A stretch of 37,014 nucleotides of DNA from a bacterium (GTDB taxonomy: Bacteria; Patescibacteriota; Minisyncoccia; UBA6257; 02-FULL-45-10c). The notes beneath the pieces were generated by a model. It was not told the DNA's origin. It ran no database searches and was given only the letters and a program-made list of their open reading frames with translations. Positions 8,068 to 15,097 of this stretch are shown piece by piece. Where the stretch lies: assembly GCA_030646915.1 (NCBI GenBank), contig JAUSKT010000011.1, positions 1 through 37,014 of the forward strand, in the 5' to 3' direction. A program made the translations under genes and the position numbers. Each line of letters begins with the position of its first letter. Within the stretch, counting starts at the first letter, position 1.

Positions 8068-9061
8068 AATAGGATGTCGTATAGGTAAAATGATGTCTGC
8101 CAAAACTGCCTGATTTCTTCTTACCCGTAGACCAAATGAAATAATCTAATTCTGTCATGGTAATCGGGCTGCCTTTTCGAAGCGCATTTATTCTTAAAAG
8201 AAGTTTATGCATGATATTCACGGCTTGGGCTCGGATCTCGATTTCCATATCGCTGTCTTTTGGTATTAGGACCCCCTTCTCAATTTTTCTAGCAAGCTCT
8301 TTTCTATAACAAAGCAATCCAAAATATCTTAAAACTTGCGGAATCCGATAATCAGAAATCGGGCCAAAATTTTCCGGATCCCGGATTGGCTGGAGTTTTC
8401 CATTAGAAGACAAAGCTCTTCCGTGATAAGCCATGGCAAAAAGCTGGGCTCGCTTATGGAATTGCAAAGTGTGACCATTCCACAAAGAAATGTCTTTATA
8501 ACAATCAAAGAAATTGGTTAATTTTTCCAAAATTCCTTTGCCATTATTAAAAAGATAGAAATCCGAATCTTTAAAAAGGTCAGTAAAGCTCCAAATCTTT
8601 TTGAAACCAAAAGTTCTTCCAATATTTTGCAAATTTTTCACTCTTTCATTCAGCATTGGAATAGGAGTGGTGTGGTGCCGAAAAATACGTTCAGCAAAAT
8701 TTGGCGAAAATTGCGAAAGAGTATATGGATGCAAAATCGGAAAATTTTCATCCAAAGCCCTTTTTAGGCTCGCAACCATTGCAAATGATCCTTTCCAGAT
8801 TTTGCCGCTGCCTTTCGGATATTCCACATCAAATTGCTTTCCAGTTTTAAAATCGGTAAAGCCAAAATTTATGGCATTGGCAACTCCGAAAAATTCAATG
8901 ACTTGGTCATCGGATTCCGGAAAACATGATTCCCGCCAAGCTGGCGTTTTAAATTTCTTTTTAGCTAAATCTTGCGCTAAAACTTCCAATGCTGCTTCAC
9001 CGACAAAACAATGCTTTGGATTTTTTAAAACCGGGTCAAGGCTCCTTACAAAAGGGTTCAT
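8066..9061 (-). CDS. Queuosine-5'-phosphate N-glycosylase (queuine salvage, DUF2419)
   Basis: A 331-residue Q_salvage/DUF2419 protein. Members (human QNG1, bacterial QueK) split queuosine-5'-monophosphate to release free queuine. The matching pattern runs along the protein: NFGF (65-68), IWKGSFAMVASLKRAL (88-103), ERIFRHHTTPIPMLNER (124-140), FHKRAQLF (201-208) and ISDYRIPQVLRYFGLL (235-250), which holds the conserved aspartate and the PQ motif. Length is as usual for the family. It follows tgt on the same strand with a 56-bp gap, so the two products can act in sequence: the freed queuine is inserted into tRNA by Tgt. A transporter or further queuosine genes are not in the window. Confidence 0.88.
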   Translation of the reverse strand: MNPFVRSLDPVLKNPKHCFVGEAALEVLAQDLAKKKFKTPAWRESCFPESDDQVIEFFGVANAINFGFTDFKTGKQFDVEYPKGSGKIWKGSFAMVASLKRALDENFPILHPYTLSQFSPNFAERIFRHHTTPIPMLNERVKNLQNIGRTFGFKKIWSFTDLFKDSDFYLFNNGKGILEKLTNFFDCYKDISLWNGHTLQFHKRAQLFAMAYHGRALSSNGKLQPIRDPENFGPISDYRIPQVLRYFGLLCYRKELARKIEKGVLIPKDSDMEIEIRAQAVNIMHKLLLRINALRKGSPITMTELDYFIWSTGKKKSGSFGRHHFTYTTSY

Positions 9062-9117
9062 TTCTGCCTATTTTAATATCAAATTACTGTAAATATTATA
9101 TTAAAAATACGGCAATA

Positions 9118-10266
9118 CTACAAGGCGCCTCGTTTAATTTTCTCCCTTATTTTTTCTACAAAAGTATTAAAAAAATATAAGTTATGGAAGGTCAGCAATT
9201 TTAACGGAGTAATTTCATTTGCTTTCAATAAATGGCAGATATAACTCCTGGTATAAGTCTGGCAGACAAAACATCCGCATGTTTTATCCAAGTAATTTTT
9301 ATCTTTTAGAAACTTAGATTTCCGCAAATCCAATTTGCCAATGCTGGTAAAAGCAATTCCCCGCCTCGCATAATGAGTCGGAACAATACAGTCAAAGGTA
9401 TCAATTCCATTTTTAATTATATTTTCCATATCTTCCAAATAGCCGATTCCTAAAAGATGCCGGGGTTTTTGTTCGTCCAAATACGGCATTGTCCATTTCA
9501 ATATTTGATCCATTGCCTTTTTGTCTTCGCCTAAATCTCCGCCAATCCCATAACCAGGGAATCCGAGTGAATTAATAAATTGAGAAGCTTCTTCTCTTAA
9601 ATCCTTAAATCTGGATCCTTGCACAATTCCAAAAAGCGCCTGCTTGCTTTTAACTTCTTTCCGGCAAATCTTCGCCCAATTATGAGTTTTTCTTAAAGAT
9701 TCTTTTACATATTCATAAGTGGAAAGCGGCGGAGTGCATTCATCAAAAGTAAAAATAATATCCGCCCCTAAATCCTGCTGGATTTTCATGGATTCTTTTG
9801 GCCCCAAAAAAAGCTTGCTGCCATCCAATGGCGAACGGAAATGAACTCCATCGTCGGTTATTGTAACGGATTTCGGCTGATTACTTTTTTCAATAATCTC
9901 TTTTCTTTCGTTGCCGGGAAAATATTTTAAAACTTTACCTACTTTCAAATCACGGCCGAATCCTAGACTGAAGACTTGAAACCCGCCGGAATCAGTCATA
10001 ATTGGCTTTTGCCAATTCATAAATTTATGCAAACCGCCATTAGCTTTAACAATTTTTTCTCCCGGCTTTAAATGCAAATGGAAAGTATTAGAAATTATAA
10101 TCCGGCTCTTCGCTTGAGCCGCTTCCTCGCTAGTTAAAGTTTTAACAACTGCCTGTGTTGCCACCGTTACCAATGCCGGAGTCTCAACAACTCCATGAGG
10201 CGTCTCCAATAGCCCCAGTCGCGCCCGACTTTTTTTAGACTTTTTTAAAATTTTAAAACTAATCAT
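9118..10266 (-). CDS. tgt: tRNA-guanine transglycosylase
   Basis: A 382-residue TGT that exchanges guanine-34 in GUN anticodons (Tyr, His, Asp, Asn) for a 7-deazaguanine base. Visible are D92 (MTDSGGFQVFSL), the nucleophile D292 (FDCIVPT) and the zinc ligands C330, C332, C335 and H361. Two things are unusual. About 35 extra residues (102-137) follow FQVFSL. The pocket segment that reads GGLAVGE in standard preQ1-using enzymes is GGDLGED (242-248), which would alter the site that separates preQ1 from queuine. With the queuine hydrolase downstream, use of queuine is likely. The start is one base after the Gmad2 gene ends. Confidence 0.93.
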   Translation of the reverse strand: MISFKILKKSKKSRARLGLLETPHGVVETPALVTVATQAVVKTLTSEEAAQAKSRIIISNTFHLHLKPGEKIVKANGGLHKFMNWQKPIMTDSGGFQVFSLGFGRDLKVGKVLKYFPGNERKEIIEKSNQPKSVTITDDGVHFRSPLDGSKLFLGPKESMKIQQDLGADIIFTFDECTPPLSTYEYVKESLRKTHNWAKICRKEVKSKQALFGIVQGSRFKDLREEASQFINSLGFPGYGIGGDLGEDKKAMDQILKWTMPYLDEQKPRHLLGIGYLEDMENIIKNGIDTFDCIVPTHYARRGIAFTSIGKLDLRKSKFLKDKNYLDKTCGCFVCQTYTRSYICHLLKANEITPLKLLTFHNLYFFNTFVEKIREKIKRGAL

Positions 10267-10267
10267 A

Positions 10268-10693
10268 TTAGAATCTTACTGGAATCCTTAATTCATCTGC
10301 ATGCTCCGGCAATCCTGAGGGGTTATCTTTTTCTAAAACTATAGTGCCATTATCTGTTGCCGGCTTTTTAAATTCAAGAGTGGCTTTAAATGGCACAAAA
10401 TTTTCCGTCATCCATTCATCCTGCGCCTGCGCAATAGCCAAACCAATTTCTTTGCCATTGCCATCTAATAATTTTATGGGGAAAGACGCTTCAAAAAACC
10501 AATATCCGCGGGCAAAACCAATAACTATTAAAGGGCTTTTGATAAGACTATTGGGGGCTACATTCTTTAATTGAATAAGATCTGATTTATCCGCAAGTGA
10601 TGCTCCTTGAAAATTTCTCCATAAAAAAATCCCAGCAGCCAAAATTAAAAAAATGCCAACTAAAATAACTTTTAAATAAGATGTTTTAAGCAT
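10268..10693 (-). CDS. Exported Gmad2-domain protein
   Basis: A 141-residue protein: an N-terminal membrane helix (about 9-25), then one Gmad2 immunoglobulin-like domain. The domain shows NSLIKSPLIVIGFARGYWFFEASFPIKLLDGNG, PFKATLEF and a final RIPVRF strand. Gmad2 domains occur in exported Gram-positive and CPR proteins, often near spore-germination or cell-wall factors, and are thought to be binding modules. It abuts tgt with one base between, so they share a transcript. A functional link to queuine salvage is not evident from the sequence. Confidence 0.8.
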   Translation of the reverse strand: MLKTSYLKVILVGIFLILAAGIFLWRNFQGASLADKSDLIQLKNVAPNSLIKSPLIVIGFARGYWFFEASFPIKLLDGNGKEIGLAIAQAQDEWMTENFVPFKATLEFKKPATDNGTIVLEKDNPSGLPEHADELRIPVRF

Positions 10694-10711
10694 AGTTCTA
10701 TATTAATACAA

Positions 10712-10731
10712 AATCGCCTTGAAAGGCGATT
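10712..10731 (-). terminator. Weak intrinsic terminator
   Basis: AATCGCC/GGCGATT stem (10712-10718 with 10725-10731) overlapping the stop of the next gene, with a short T-run on the minus strand. Confidence 0.55.
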
Positions 10732-11143
10732 AATTTTCTTTTGGCAATTTATCCATAAGAAAAAGCTGAGTGGAACCTTTTTTGGCCATAAATTGCTTGG
10801 TTTCCTCTGGGCTAGCCCCAACTACTATAGATGGCATTTCTTTGTCCGTCTTGATCACCACACCATTAAGATCTAGGGGCACTACTTGAAATTGTAATCC
10901 GCCGCTTGGCAAAATATGAAGTTCAATCCTCATTTTAGGAGGAACAACGCCATCTTGAGATACCCTAAAACTTGCAACTGTCATAGCATCAATTAAACTG
11001 CATATCAATTGATATATGATAGTGCTCAAATGATTCGAATCCTTTGTTTCTGAAATTCGGGAAATGTCTTCTATAAAAGCCGTTGCAAAATCTAATTGGA
11101 ATTTTTTGGTATCCTGCTTACGGCAGACTTCTATAGATTTCAT
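10730..11143 (-). CDS. Conserved-looking hypothetical cytoplasmic protein
   Basis: A 137-residue soluble protein that I do not recognise. It has no signal or membrane helix. The first half is helical, with a hydrophobic SNHLSTIIYQLICSLIDAM segment; the second half looks beta-rich (KMRIELHILPSGGLQFQVVPLD) with a lysine-rich end. It has its own good promoter, placed back to back with that of the 3D-domain gene, and its own terminator. The two divergent genes may therefore be controlled together. No function is proposed. Confidence 0.65.
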   Translation of the reverse strand: MKSIEVCRKQDTKKFQLDFATAFIEDISRISETKDSNHLSTIIYQLICSLIDAMTVASFRVSQDGVVPPKMRIELHILPSGGLQFQVVPLDLNGVVIKTDKEMPSIVVGASPEETKQFMAKKGSTQLFLMDKLPKEN

Positions 11144-11173
11144 CCAGTATTTAATTTTTTAAGAATTACTCAG

Positions 11174-11202
11174 ACTATACAGCTAACAGGGAGATTTTTC
11201 AA
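11174..11202 (-). promoter_or_regulatory. Promoter of the hypothetical gene at 10730
   Basis: TTGAAA (11197-11202) and TATAGT (11174-11179), 17-bp spacer, minus strand. Its -35 box is 4 bp from the -35 box of the divergent plus-strand promoter. Confidence 0.6.
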
Positions 11203-11206
11203 TAAC

Positions 11207-11235
11207 TTGACAAAATAATAGTAATATGCTATACT
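11207..11235 (+). promoter_or_regulatory. Strong sigma-70-type promoter of the 3D-domain gene
   Basis: TTGACA (11207-11212) and TATACT (11230-11235) with a 17-bp spacer, close to the sigma-70 consensus. Predicted start near 11242. Confidence 0.75.
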
Positions 11236-11251
11236 ATATATAATGTGATAA

Positions 11252-11274
11252 ATGCCCTAAGCGGGGCGTTTTTT
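11252..11274 (+). terminator. Terminator-like hairpin in the 5' leader (possible attenuator)
   Basis: A short GC stem (11252-11257 with 11264-11269, including one G-T pair) is followed at once by a six-T tract (11269-11274). It lies about 10 nt after the predicted transcription start and 10 nt before the ATG at 11285. Confidence 0.45.
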
Positions 11275-11284
11275 ATACAGAAAT

Positions 11285-11761
11285 ATGAAGAAAATCAAAT
11301 TCAGCCTATATAGAACAGCCCAAAACTTTATTTCTAAGACTGGACCTTATACCTTAGCTCTGGTTTTTGCCCTGCAGACAGCAAGCCCTTTATTGCCTGG
11401 AAATGCCCCTCATTTTCAAGAAACAGTTTCTCAAAGTTCTTTAATGAGCGAAACCAGCGGTCCGGTTATTATGAAAAAACTGGAAGTTACCCTGACTGGC
11501 TACTCCTCTACTCCGGATCAAACTGACAGCACTCCTTTTATTACCGCATCTGGAAGAAGGGTAAGAGATGGGATTATAGCTTCTAATGTATTGCCGTTTG
11601 GAACTAAAGTGCAAATTCCGGAAATTTTCGGCGATAAAATCTTTACCGTGGAAGACCGGATGCACCGCCGGTTCAATGACCGCGCCGATATCTGGTTTCC
11701 AGACAGATCAACTGCGCTAAAATTCGGAATCCAAAAAGCCACCATGATTGCATTCCTTTAA
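11285..11761 (+). CDS. Exported 3D-domain protein (RlpA/MltA-like barrel)
   Basis: A 158-residue protein. Residues about 20-35 form a hydrophobic export signal (YTLALVFALQTASPLL). From about 60 there is a 3D domain, a double-psi beta-barrel named for three aspartates: TLTGYSSTPDQTDSTPF, TASGRRVRDGIIASNVLPFGTKVQIP, VEDRMHRRFNDRADIWF and the final ALKFG. Such domains occur in peptidoglycan-acting proteins such as MltA-type transglycosylases and Gram-positive resuscitation or stationary-phase factors, so a wall-remodelling role is likely. No Shine-Dalgarno sequence is seen before the ATG. It has a near-consensus promoter, a terminator-like leader and a 15-bp terminator. Confidence 0.85.
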   Translation: MKKIKFSLYRTAQNFISKTGPYTLALVFALQTASPLLPGNAPHFQETVSQSSLMSETSGPVIMKKLEVTLTGYSSTPDQTDSTPFITASGRRVRDGIIASNVLPFGTKVQIPEIFGDKIFTVEDRMHRRFNDRADIWFPDRSTALKFGIQKATMIAFL

Positions 11762-11794
11762 ATTAAAAAGCCCCAATTCGGGGCTTTTTAATTT
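11760..11794. terminator. Bidirectional intrinsic terminator
   Basis: Perfect 15-bp stem (11760-11774 with 11780-11794) with four GC pairs next to a 5-nt loop. It serves the converging 3D-domain and DUF5667 genes. Confidence 0.9.
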
Positions 11795-11801
11795 AATAAT
11801 C

Positions 11802-12338
11802 TTACTGTTCATCCCAAGTTCCCTTTGCTTTATTCCAAGTTCCCGTTGCTCTATCCCAAGTCATTGCTTTTTTAGAAGATTCTAAGGCTTGTTGCAAACC
11901 CTTCTTGGCTTCTTCCGGAGCTTTGGCTAAATTTTCTTTTAAAATTTCTTCGTGTCCGGAAACTTCTGCCTTAATTTTGTCTTCCAAATCTTTTACCTCT
12001 TCTTTTTTATCTTTTAATTCTTTTAATTTGTCTGTTGCCCTCTTTATTTGCTCTTCATATTTTGCAAGAGTCCTTTCGGCAATTTCTTTCTTTCCTTTTT
12101 CAATCATTTTTTGATATTCAGCCAAACGGACCGCGGCTAAGTGCAAAAACTGTTCTGCTTTATTTTTAGCATCCAAAGTAAAAAATACTTGGATTTGCTC
12201 TCTCCAGCTCTTTAAAAAATAGAGGGCGCTGTCTGGGGTGGTGCCAGGATCCGGAAGCTCTACGTGACTGGCGAAAGCTAATGCCGGAGCATTAATTATA
12301 ATAAGGCCACTGACTGTTATTAATAATTTTTTAATCAT
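11802..12338 (-). CDS. Exported DUF5667 protein
   Basis: Likely start ATG 12338, giving 178 residues with a signal peptide (MIKKLLITVSGLIIINAPALAFA). The longer frame from 12368 would start inside the terminator of the upstream gene. After the signal comes the DUF5667 block LPDPGTTPDSALYFLKSWREQIQVFFT and EQFLHLAAVRLAEYQKM, then a lysine/glutamate-rich coiled coil with alanine-rich spacing. The C-terminus carries three imperfect copies of a TW-D/N-x-A-x-G-T-W motif. It is the second DUF5667 protein in the window but lacks the Kazal domain. Function is unknown; it is probably a surface or wall-associated protein. Confidence 0.85.
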   Translation of the reverse strand: MIKKLLITVSGLIIINAPALAFASHVELPDPGTTPDSALYFLKSWREQIQVFFTLDAKNKAEQFLHLAAVRLAEYQKMIEKGKKEIAERTLAKYEEQIKRATDKLKELKDKKEEVKDLEDKIKAEVSGHEEILKENLAKAPEEAKKGLQQALESSKKAMTWDRATGTWNKAKGTWDEQ

Positions 12339-12350
12339 AAATATAATTAT

Positions 12351-12387
12351 AACATAAAACTTTGCCAAGAGGGCAAAGTTTTATGTT
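12351..12387 (-). terminator. Intrinsic terminator of the methyltransferase gene
   Basis: Perfect 16-bp stem (12351-12366 with 12372-12387), 5-nt loop. It overlaps the methyltransferase stop codon. Confidence 0.88.
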
Positions 12388-13117
12388 ATTTTAAATCTTT
12401 TCTTGCTTCTAAAAATAGGAATAGCGGAATTTCTTTTCTAATCCTGTCCTCAGCTTCTCTTCGAGGGCCGGGTTCGCTTTTTTTATTAGAATTCCATTCT
12501 TCTAAACGAGTTACGGAAAAGCCAGATTTTTGCAAAGCTTTAAAATAAACTTGGAGGGATCGGTGGAAAGAAAGCGTGAATTCATCCGGATTTTCCCCAG
12601 GATGCATCTGAATTTTTGTTTTAGATTCTGAAATATAGCTGCCTATCCTGCGATATTGAATTTTATTTTCTTCATCCCAGCCCCAGCTGGAAGCTTTAGG
12701 AACGCGAAAAGCTGGGTGGTTCATCACTAAAAATAATTTGCCATTCGGCTTTAAAACCCGGTTGCATTCCGCAAAAACCCCCTGCAAATTTTCCATATTC
12801 TGAATCGCTAAAATCAAAGTAATTTTATCAACGCTTTTATCTTTTACAGATTTAAGGTTGTCTGCTGGAGAAACCGAAAAATCCCCTTCCGGAAAATTTT
12901 TCTTTGCGATTAAAATCAATTCTTCAGCAATATCCGCCCCGATTATTTTTGCTCCTTTTTTAGAAAATTCTTTTGCAAAAAATCCCGGACCGCAGCCAAG
13001 ATCTAAAATTGTCTCCCCTTTTTTAATATCCAAAAGCCGGAGTAAATTTGGCAAAATCAAGTCTTTTTGATAATTACCTAAAACAAATTCATTTTCCCAA
13101 GAAGTGTTCTGTTTCAT
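12386..13117 (-). CDS. SAM-dependent class I methyltransferase
   Basis: A 243-residue Rossmann-fold methyltransferase of the Methyltransf_11 type. Motif I is ETILDLGCGPGFFAKEF (35-51), an acidic residue after the second strand is GADIAEE, and the motif IV region is DKITLILAIQNMENL. After the core comes VLKPNGKLFLVMNHPAFRVPKASSWGWDEE, seen in small-molecule or lipid/quinone-type methyltransferases of this group. The acceptor cannot be predicted. It lies 10 bp after the MacB-like permease gene on the same strand and may share its transcript. Confidence 0.85.
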   Translation of the reverse strand: MKQNTSWENEFVLGNYQKDLILPNLLRLLDIKKGETILDLGCGPGFFAKEFSKKGAKIIGADIAEELILIAKKNFPEGDFSVSPADNLKSVKDKSVDKITLILAIQNMENLQGVFAECNRVLKPNGKLFLVMNHPAFRVPKASSWGWDEENKIQYRRIGSYISESKTKIQMHPGENPDEFTLSFHRSLQVYFKALQKSGFSVTRLEEWNSNKKSEPGPRREAEDRIRKEIPLFLFLEARKDLK

Positions 13118-13127
13118 TGAAATTTAT

Positions 13128-14369
13128 TTATTCATATCTCAGGGCTTCAATTGGATTTTTCTGAGCGGCTTTGCGCGCCGGGTAAAGGCCAAAAACCAAT
13201 CCTACGGCCGCTGAAACGCCCAAGCCCAAAAAAGCAGCTAATACCGGGAAAACAAAAACCCATTCCAAATTAGCATATTTACTCAAAACCAGCGACGTCA
13301 AGAAAGAAAGGCTAGCTCCCAGAACTATGCCGATAAACCCGCCGGTAGCCGTAAGTAAAACAGCTTCCAATAAAAATTGGGTTAAAATATTTTTTTCCGT
13401 AGCACCGATGGCCTTGCGCAAACCGATTTCGCGCGTTCTTTCCGTAACTGACACCAGCATGATATTCATAATGCCGACGCCGCCGACTAAAAGCGAAATT
13501 GCCGCCACGGCCGCCAAAAATAAAGTAAGGGCGCTGGTAACGGTACTTACCATACTCATCATCCCTTCCTGAGTTTCAATATAAAAATCATCTTTTTCCG
13601 GATCTGTAATGTTATGCATATTTCTTAGAGTAATTTTTATATCTTCAACTGTCCGGCTGACATTATTTTCAGAATCAGCCTCAACAATAATACGATGATA
13701 ATACTTAATGCCAAAAAGATACTGCTGTGCGGTAGAATAAGGGATAAAAACAGCATCATCAAAATTGACCATAGATCCGCTGCCTTTTTTCTTTAAAACG
13801 CCGACGACTCTCAAGCTCCTTCCTTTTGATTTAATTTTTTGGCCGATAGCTTCCGATGAGCCAAAAAGTTCTTCTTTTACTTTAGAGCCGATAACAACTA
13901 CATCCGCCCTTCCCTTCACGTCTTCTCCGGTAAAAAAATCACCATTTTCAATCTCGAGATCGTAAATCTTAACAACTAAATCATCTACGCCGAAAATAGT
14001 TAAGCGATAACTTTCATTTTGGTAAGTTGCGCTGGCAGATCCAAAAACAAGAGGCATAATTTTTGCCAAATTGGGAACATTGGATTTTTTCTTTAATGCT
14101 TCAACATCCCTTTCCTTCAAAGAATCGCCAAACATGGTACCTAAAGAATCCATAATTCCTTTTGGCTGGCGGCCCGGCAATATTGCAATGGTTTTCGAAC
14201 CTATGGTTTGTATTTGGCTAAGAATCAAATTCTGGGCGCCTTCGCCCAAAGACATCACCATCATTATGGCGGTAATGCCAATAACAATGCCCAAAATAGT
14301 AAGCGAAGACCGGGATTTATTCGCTTCAAGCCCCCTTAATGCAGTTTTTAAATTATATTTAAAAATCAT
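13128..14369 (-). CDS. MacB/FtsX-type ABC transporter permease
   Basis: A 413-residue permease of the MacB type: an N-terminal membrane helix (about 20-42), a large extracytoplasmic MacB_PCD domain (about 45-270), then three membrane helices of the FtsX domain (about 280-400). NIMLVSVTERTREIGLRKAIGA is the typical FtsX-domain loop, and the C-terminus is GLYPARKAAQKNPIEALRYE, which contacts the ATPase. Its start overlaps the ATPase stop by 4 bp. With the ATPase and the HlyD-like adaptor upstream it forms a tripartite-type exporter of peptides, lipids or drugs. No outer-membrane partner is present, as expected in a monoderm. Confidence 0.93.
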   Translation of the reverse strand: MIFKYNLKTALRGLEANKSRSSLTILGIVIGITAIMMVMSLGEGAQNLILSQIQTIGSKTIAILPGRQPKGIMDSLGTMFGDSLKERDVEALKKKSNVPNLAKIMPLVFGSASATYQNESYRLTIFGVDDLVVKIYDLEIENGDFFTGEDVKGRADVVVIGSKVKEELFGSSEAIGQKIKSKGRSLRVVGVLKKKGSGSMVNFDDAVFIPYSTAQQYLFGIKYYHRIIVEADSENNVSRTVEDIKITLRNMHNITDPEKDDFYIETQEGMMSMVSTVTSALTLFLAAVAAISLLVGGVGIMNIMLVSVTERTREIGLRKAIGATEKNILTQFLLEAVLLTATGGFIGIVLGASLSFLTSLVLSKYANLEWVFVFPVLAAFLGLGVSAAVGLVFGLYPARKAAQKNPIEALRYE

Positions 14370-15085
14370 TTTTCAAAATGGTCTGTTGCATGGTGCTGAT
14401 GTTCAACTTTTACATCGCTTTCAATCGCGCCATCAATAATTTTAATAATTCTCTGGGCATGTTCGGCTGTATAAGTCTCATGAGTTATCAAAATAATCGT
14501 GTGGCCATATTCTTCATTAAGGCGCTGGATGATTTCCATAATTTTTTGGCCGGACTTGGAATCCAGATTGCCGGTCGGCTCATCGGCAAAAATAACATCG
14601 GGTTTCAAAATTAACGCCCTTGCAATAGCAACCCTTTGTTTTTCGCCGCCAGATAACTTTGTGGATTCAAAAACCGTCCGATGAGAAAGCCCGACTGCGT
14701 CAATTGCTTTATTAACCATTTCATCCCACAGATTATCTTCAATTCCTGAATAAACTAACGGCAATTTAACATTTTCAAAAACATTCGTTCTTGGTAAAAG
14801 ATTGAAAGACTGAAAAATAAAGCCCATTTTCTTATTCCTGATTTGAGCTAGTTCATCATTTGTATATTCATTCATTGATTTATTTTCAAATAGATAATCT
14901 CCCTTTGTTGGTTTATCTAAAAAACCTAAAATATTTAACAAGGTGGACTTGCCCGATCCGGAGGGTCCCATAATGGCAATAAATTCCCCTTTTTCTACCT
15001 TAAAAGAAACGCCGTTTAAAGCCGGCGTCTCCACATCATCTTCGTAAATCTTCTGTAAATTTTTAACTTCTATTAAACTCATCAA
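14366..15085 (-). CDS. MacB/LolD-type ABC transporter ATPase
   Basis: A 239-residue ATPase. Walker A is GPSGSGKST (about 40-48), the Q-loop follows FIFQSFNLLPR, the signature is LSGGEKQRVAIARAL, Walker B is VIFADEPTGNLD and the switch histidine is in LITHE. The layout matches the LolD/MacB group that drives FtsX-type permeases. The C-terminal tail is histidine-rich (VEHQHHATDH). Its stop overlaps the permease start (ATGA) and its own start is 12 bp after the adaptor gene, so the three genes are one operon. Confidence 0.94.
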   Translation of the reverse strand: MMSLIEVKNLQKIYEDDVETPALNGVSFKVEKGEFIAIMGPSGSGKSTLLNILGFLDKPTKGDYLFENKSMNEYTNDELAQIRNKKMGFIFQSFNLLPRTNVFENVKLPLVYSGIEDNLWDEMVNKAIDAVGLSHRTVFESTKLSGGEKQRVAIARALILKPDVIFADEPTGNLDSKSGQKIMEIIQRLNEEYGHTIILITHETYTAEHAQRIIKIIDGAIESDVKVEHQHHATDHFEK

Positions 15086-15097
15086 TTAATTATTAAT

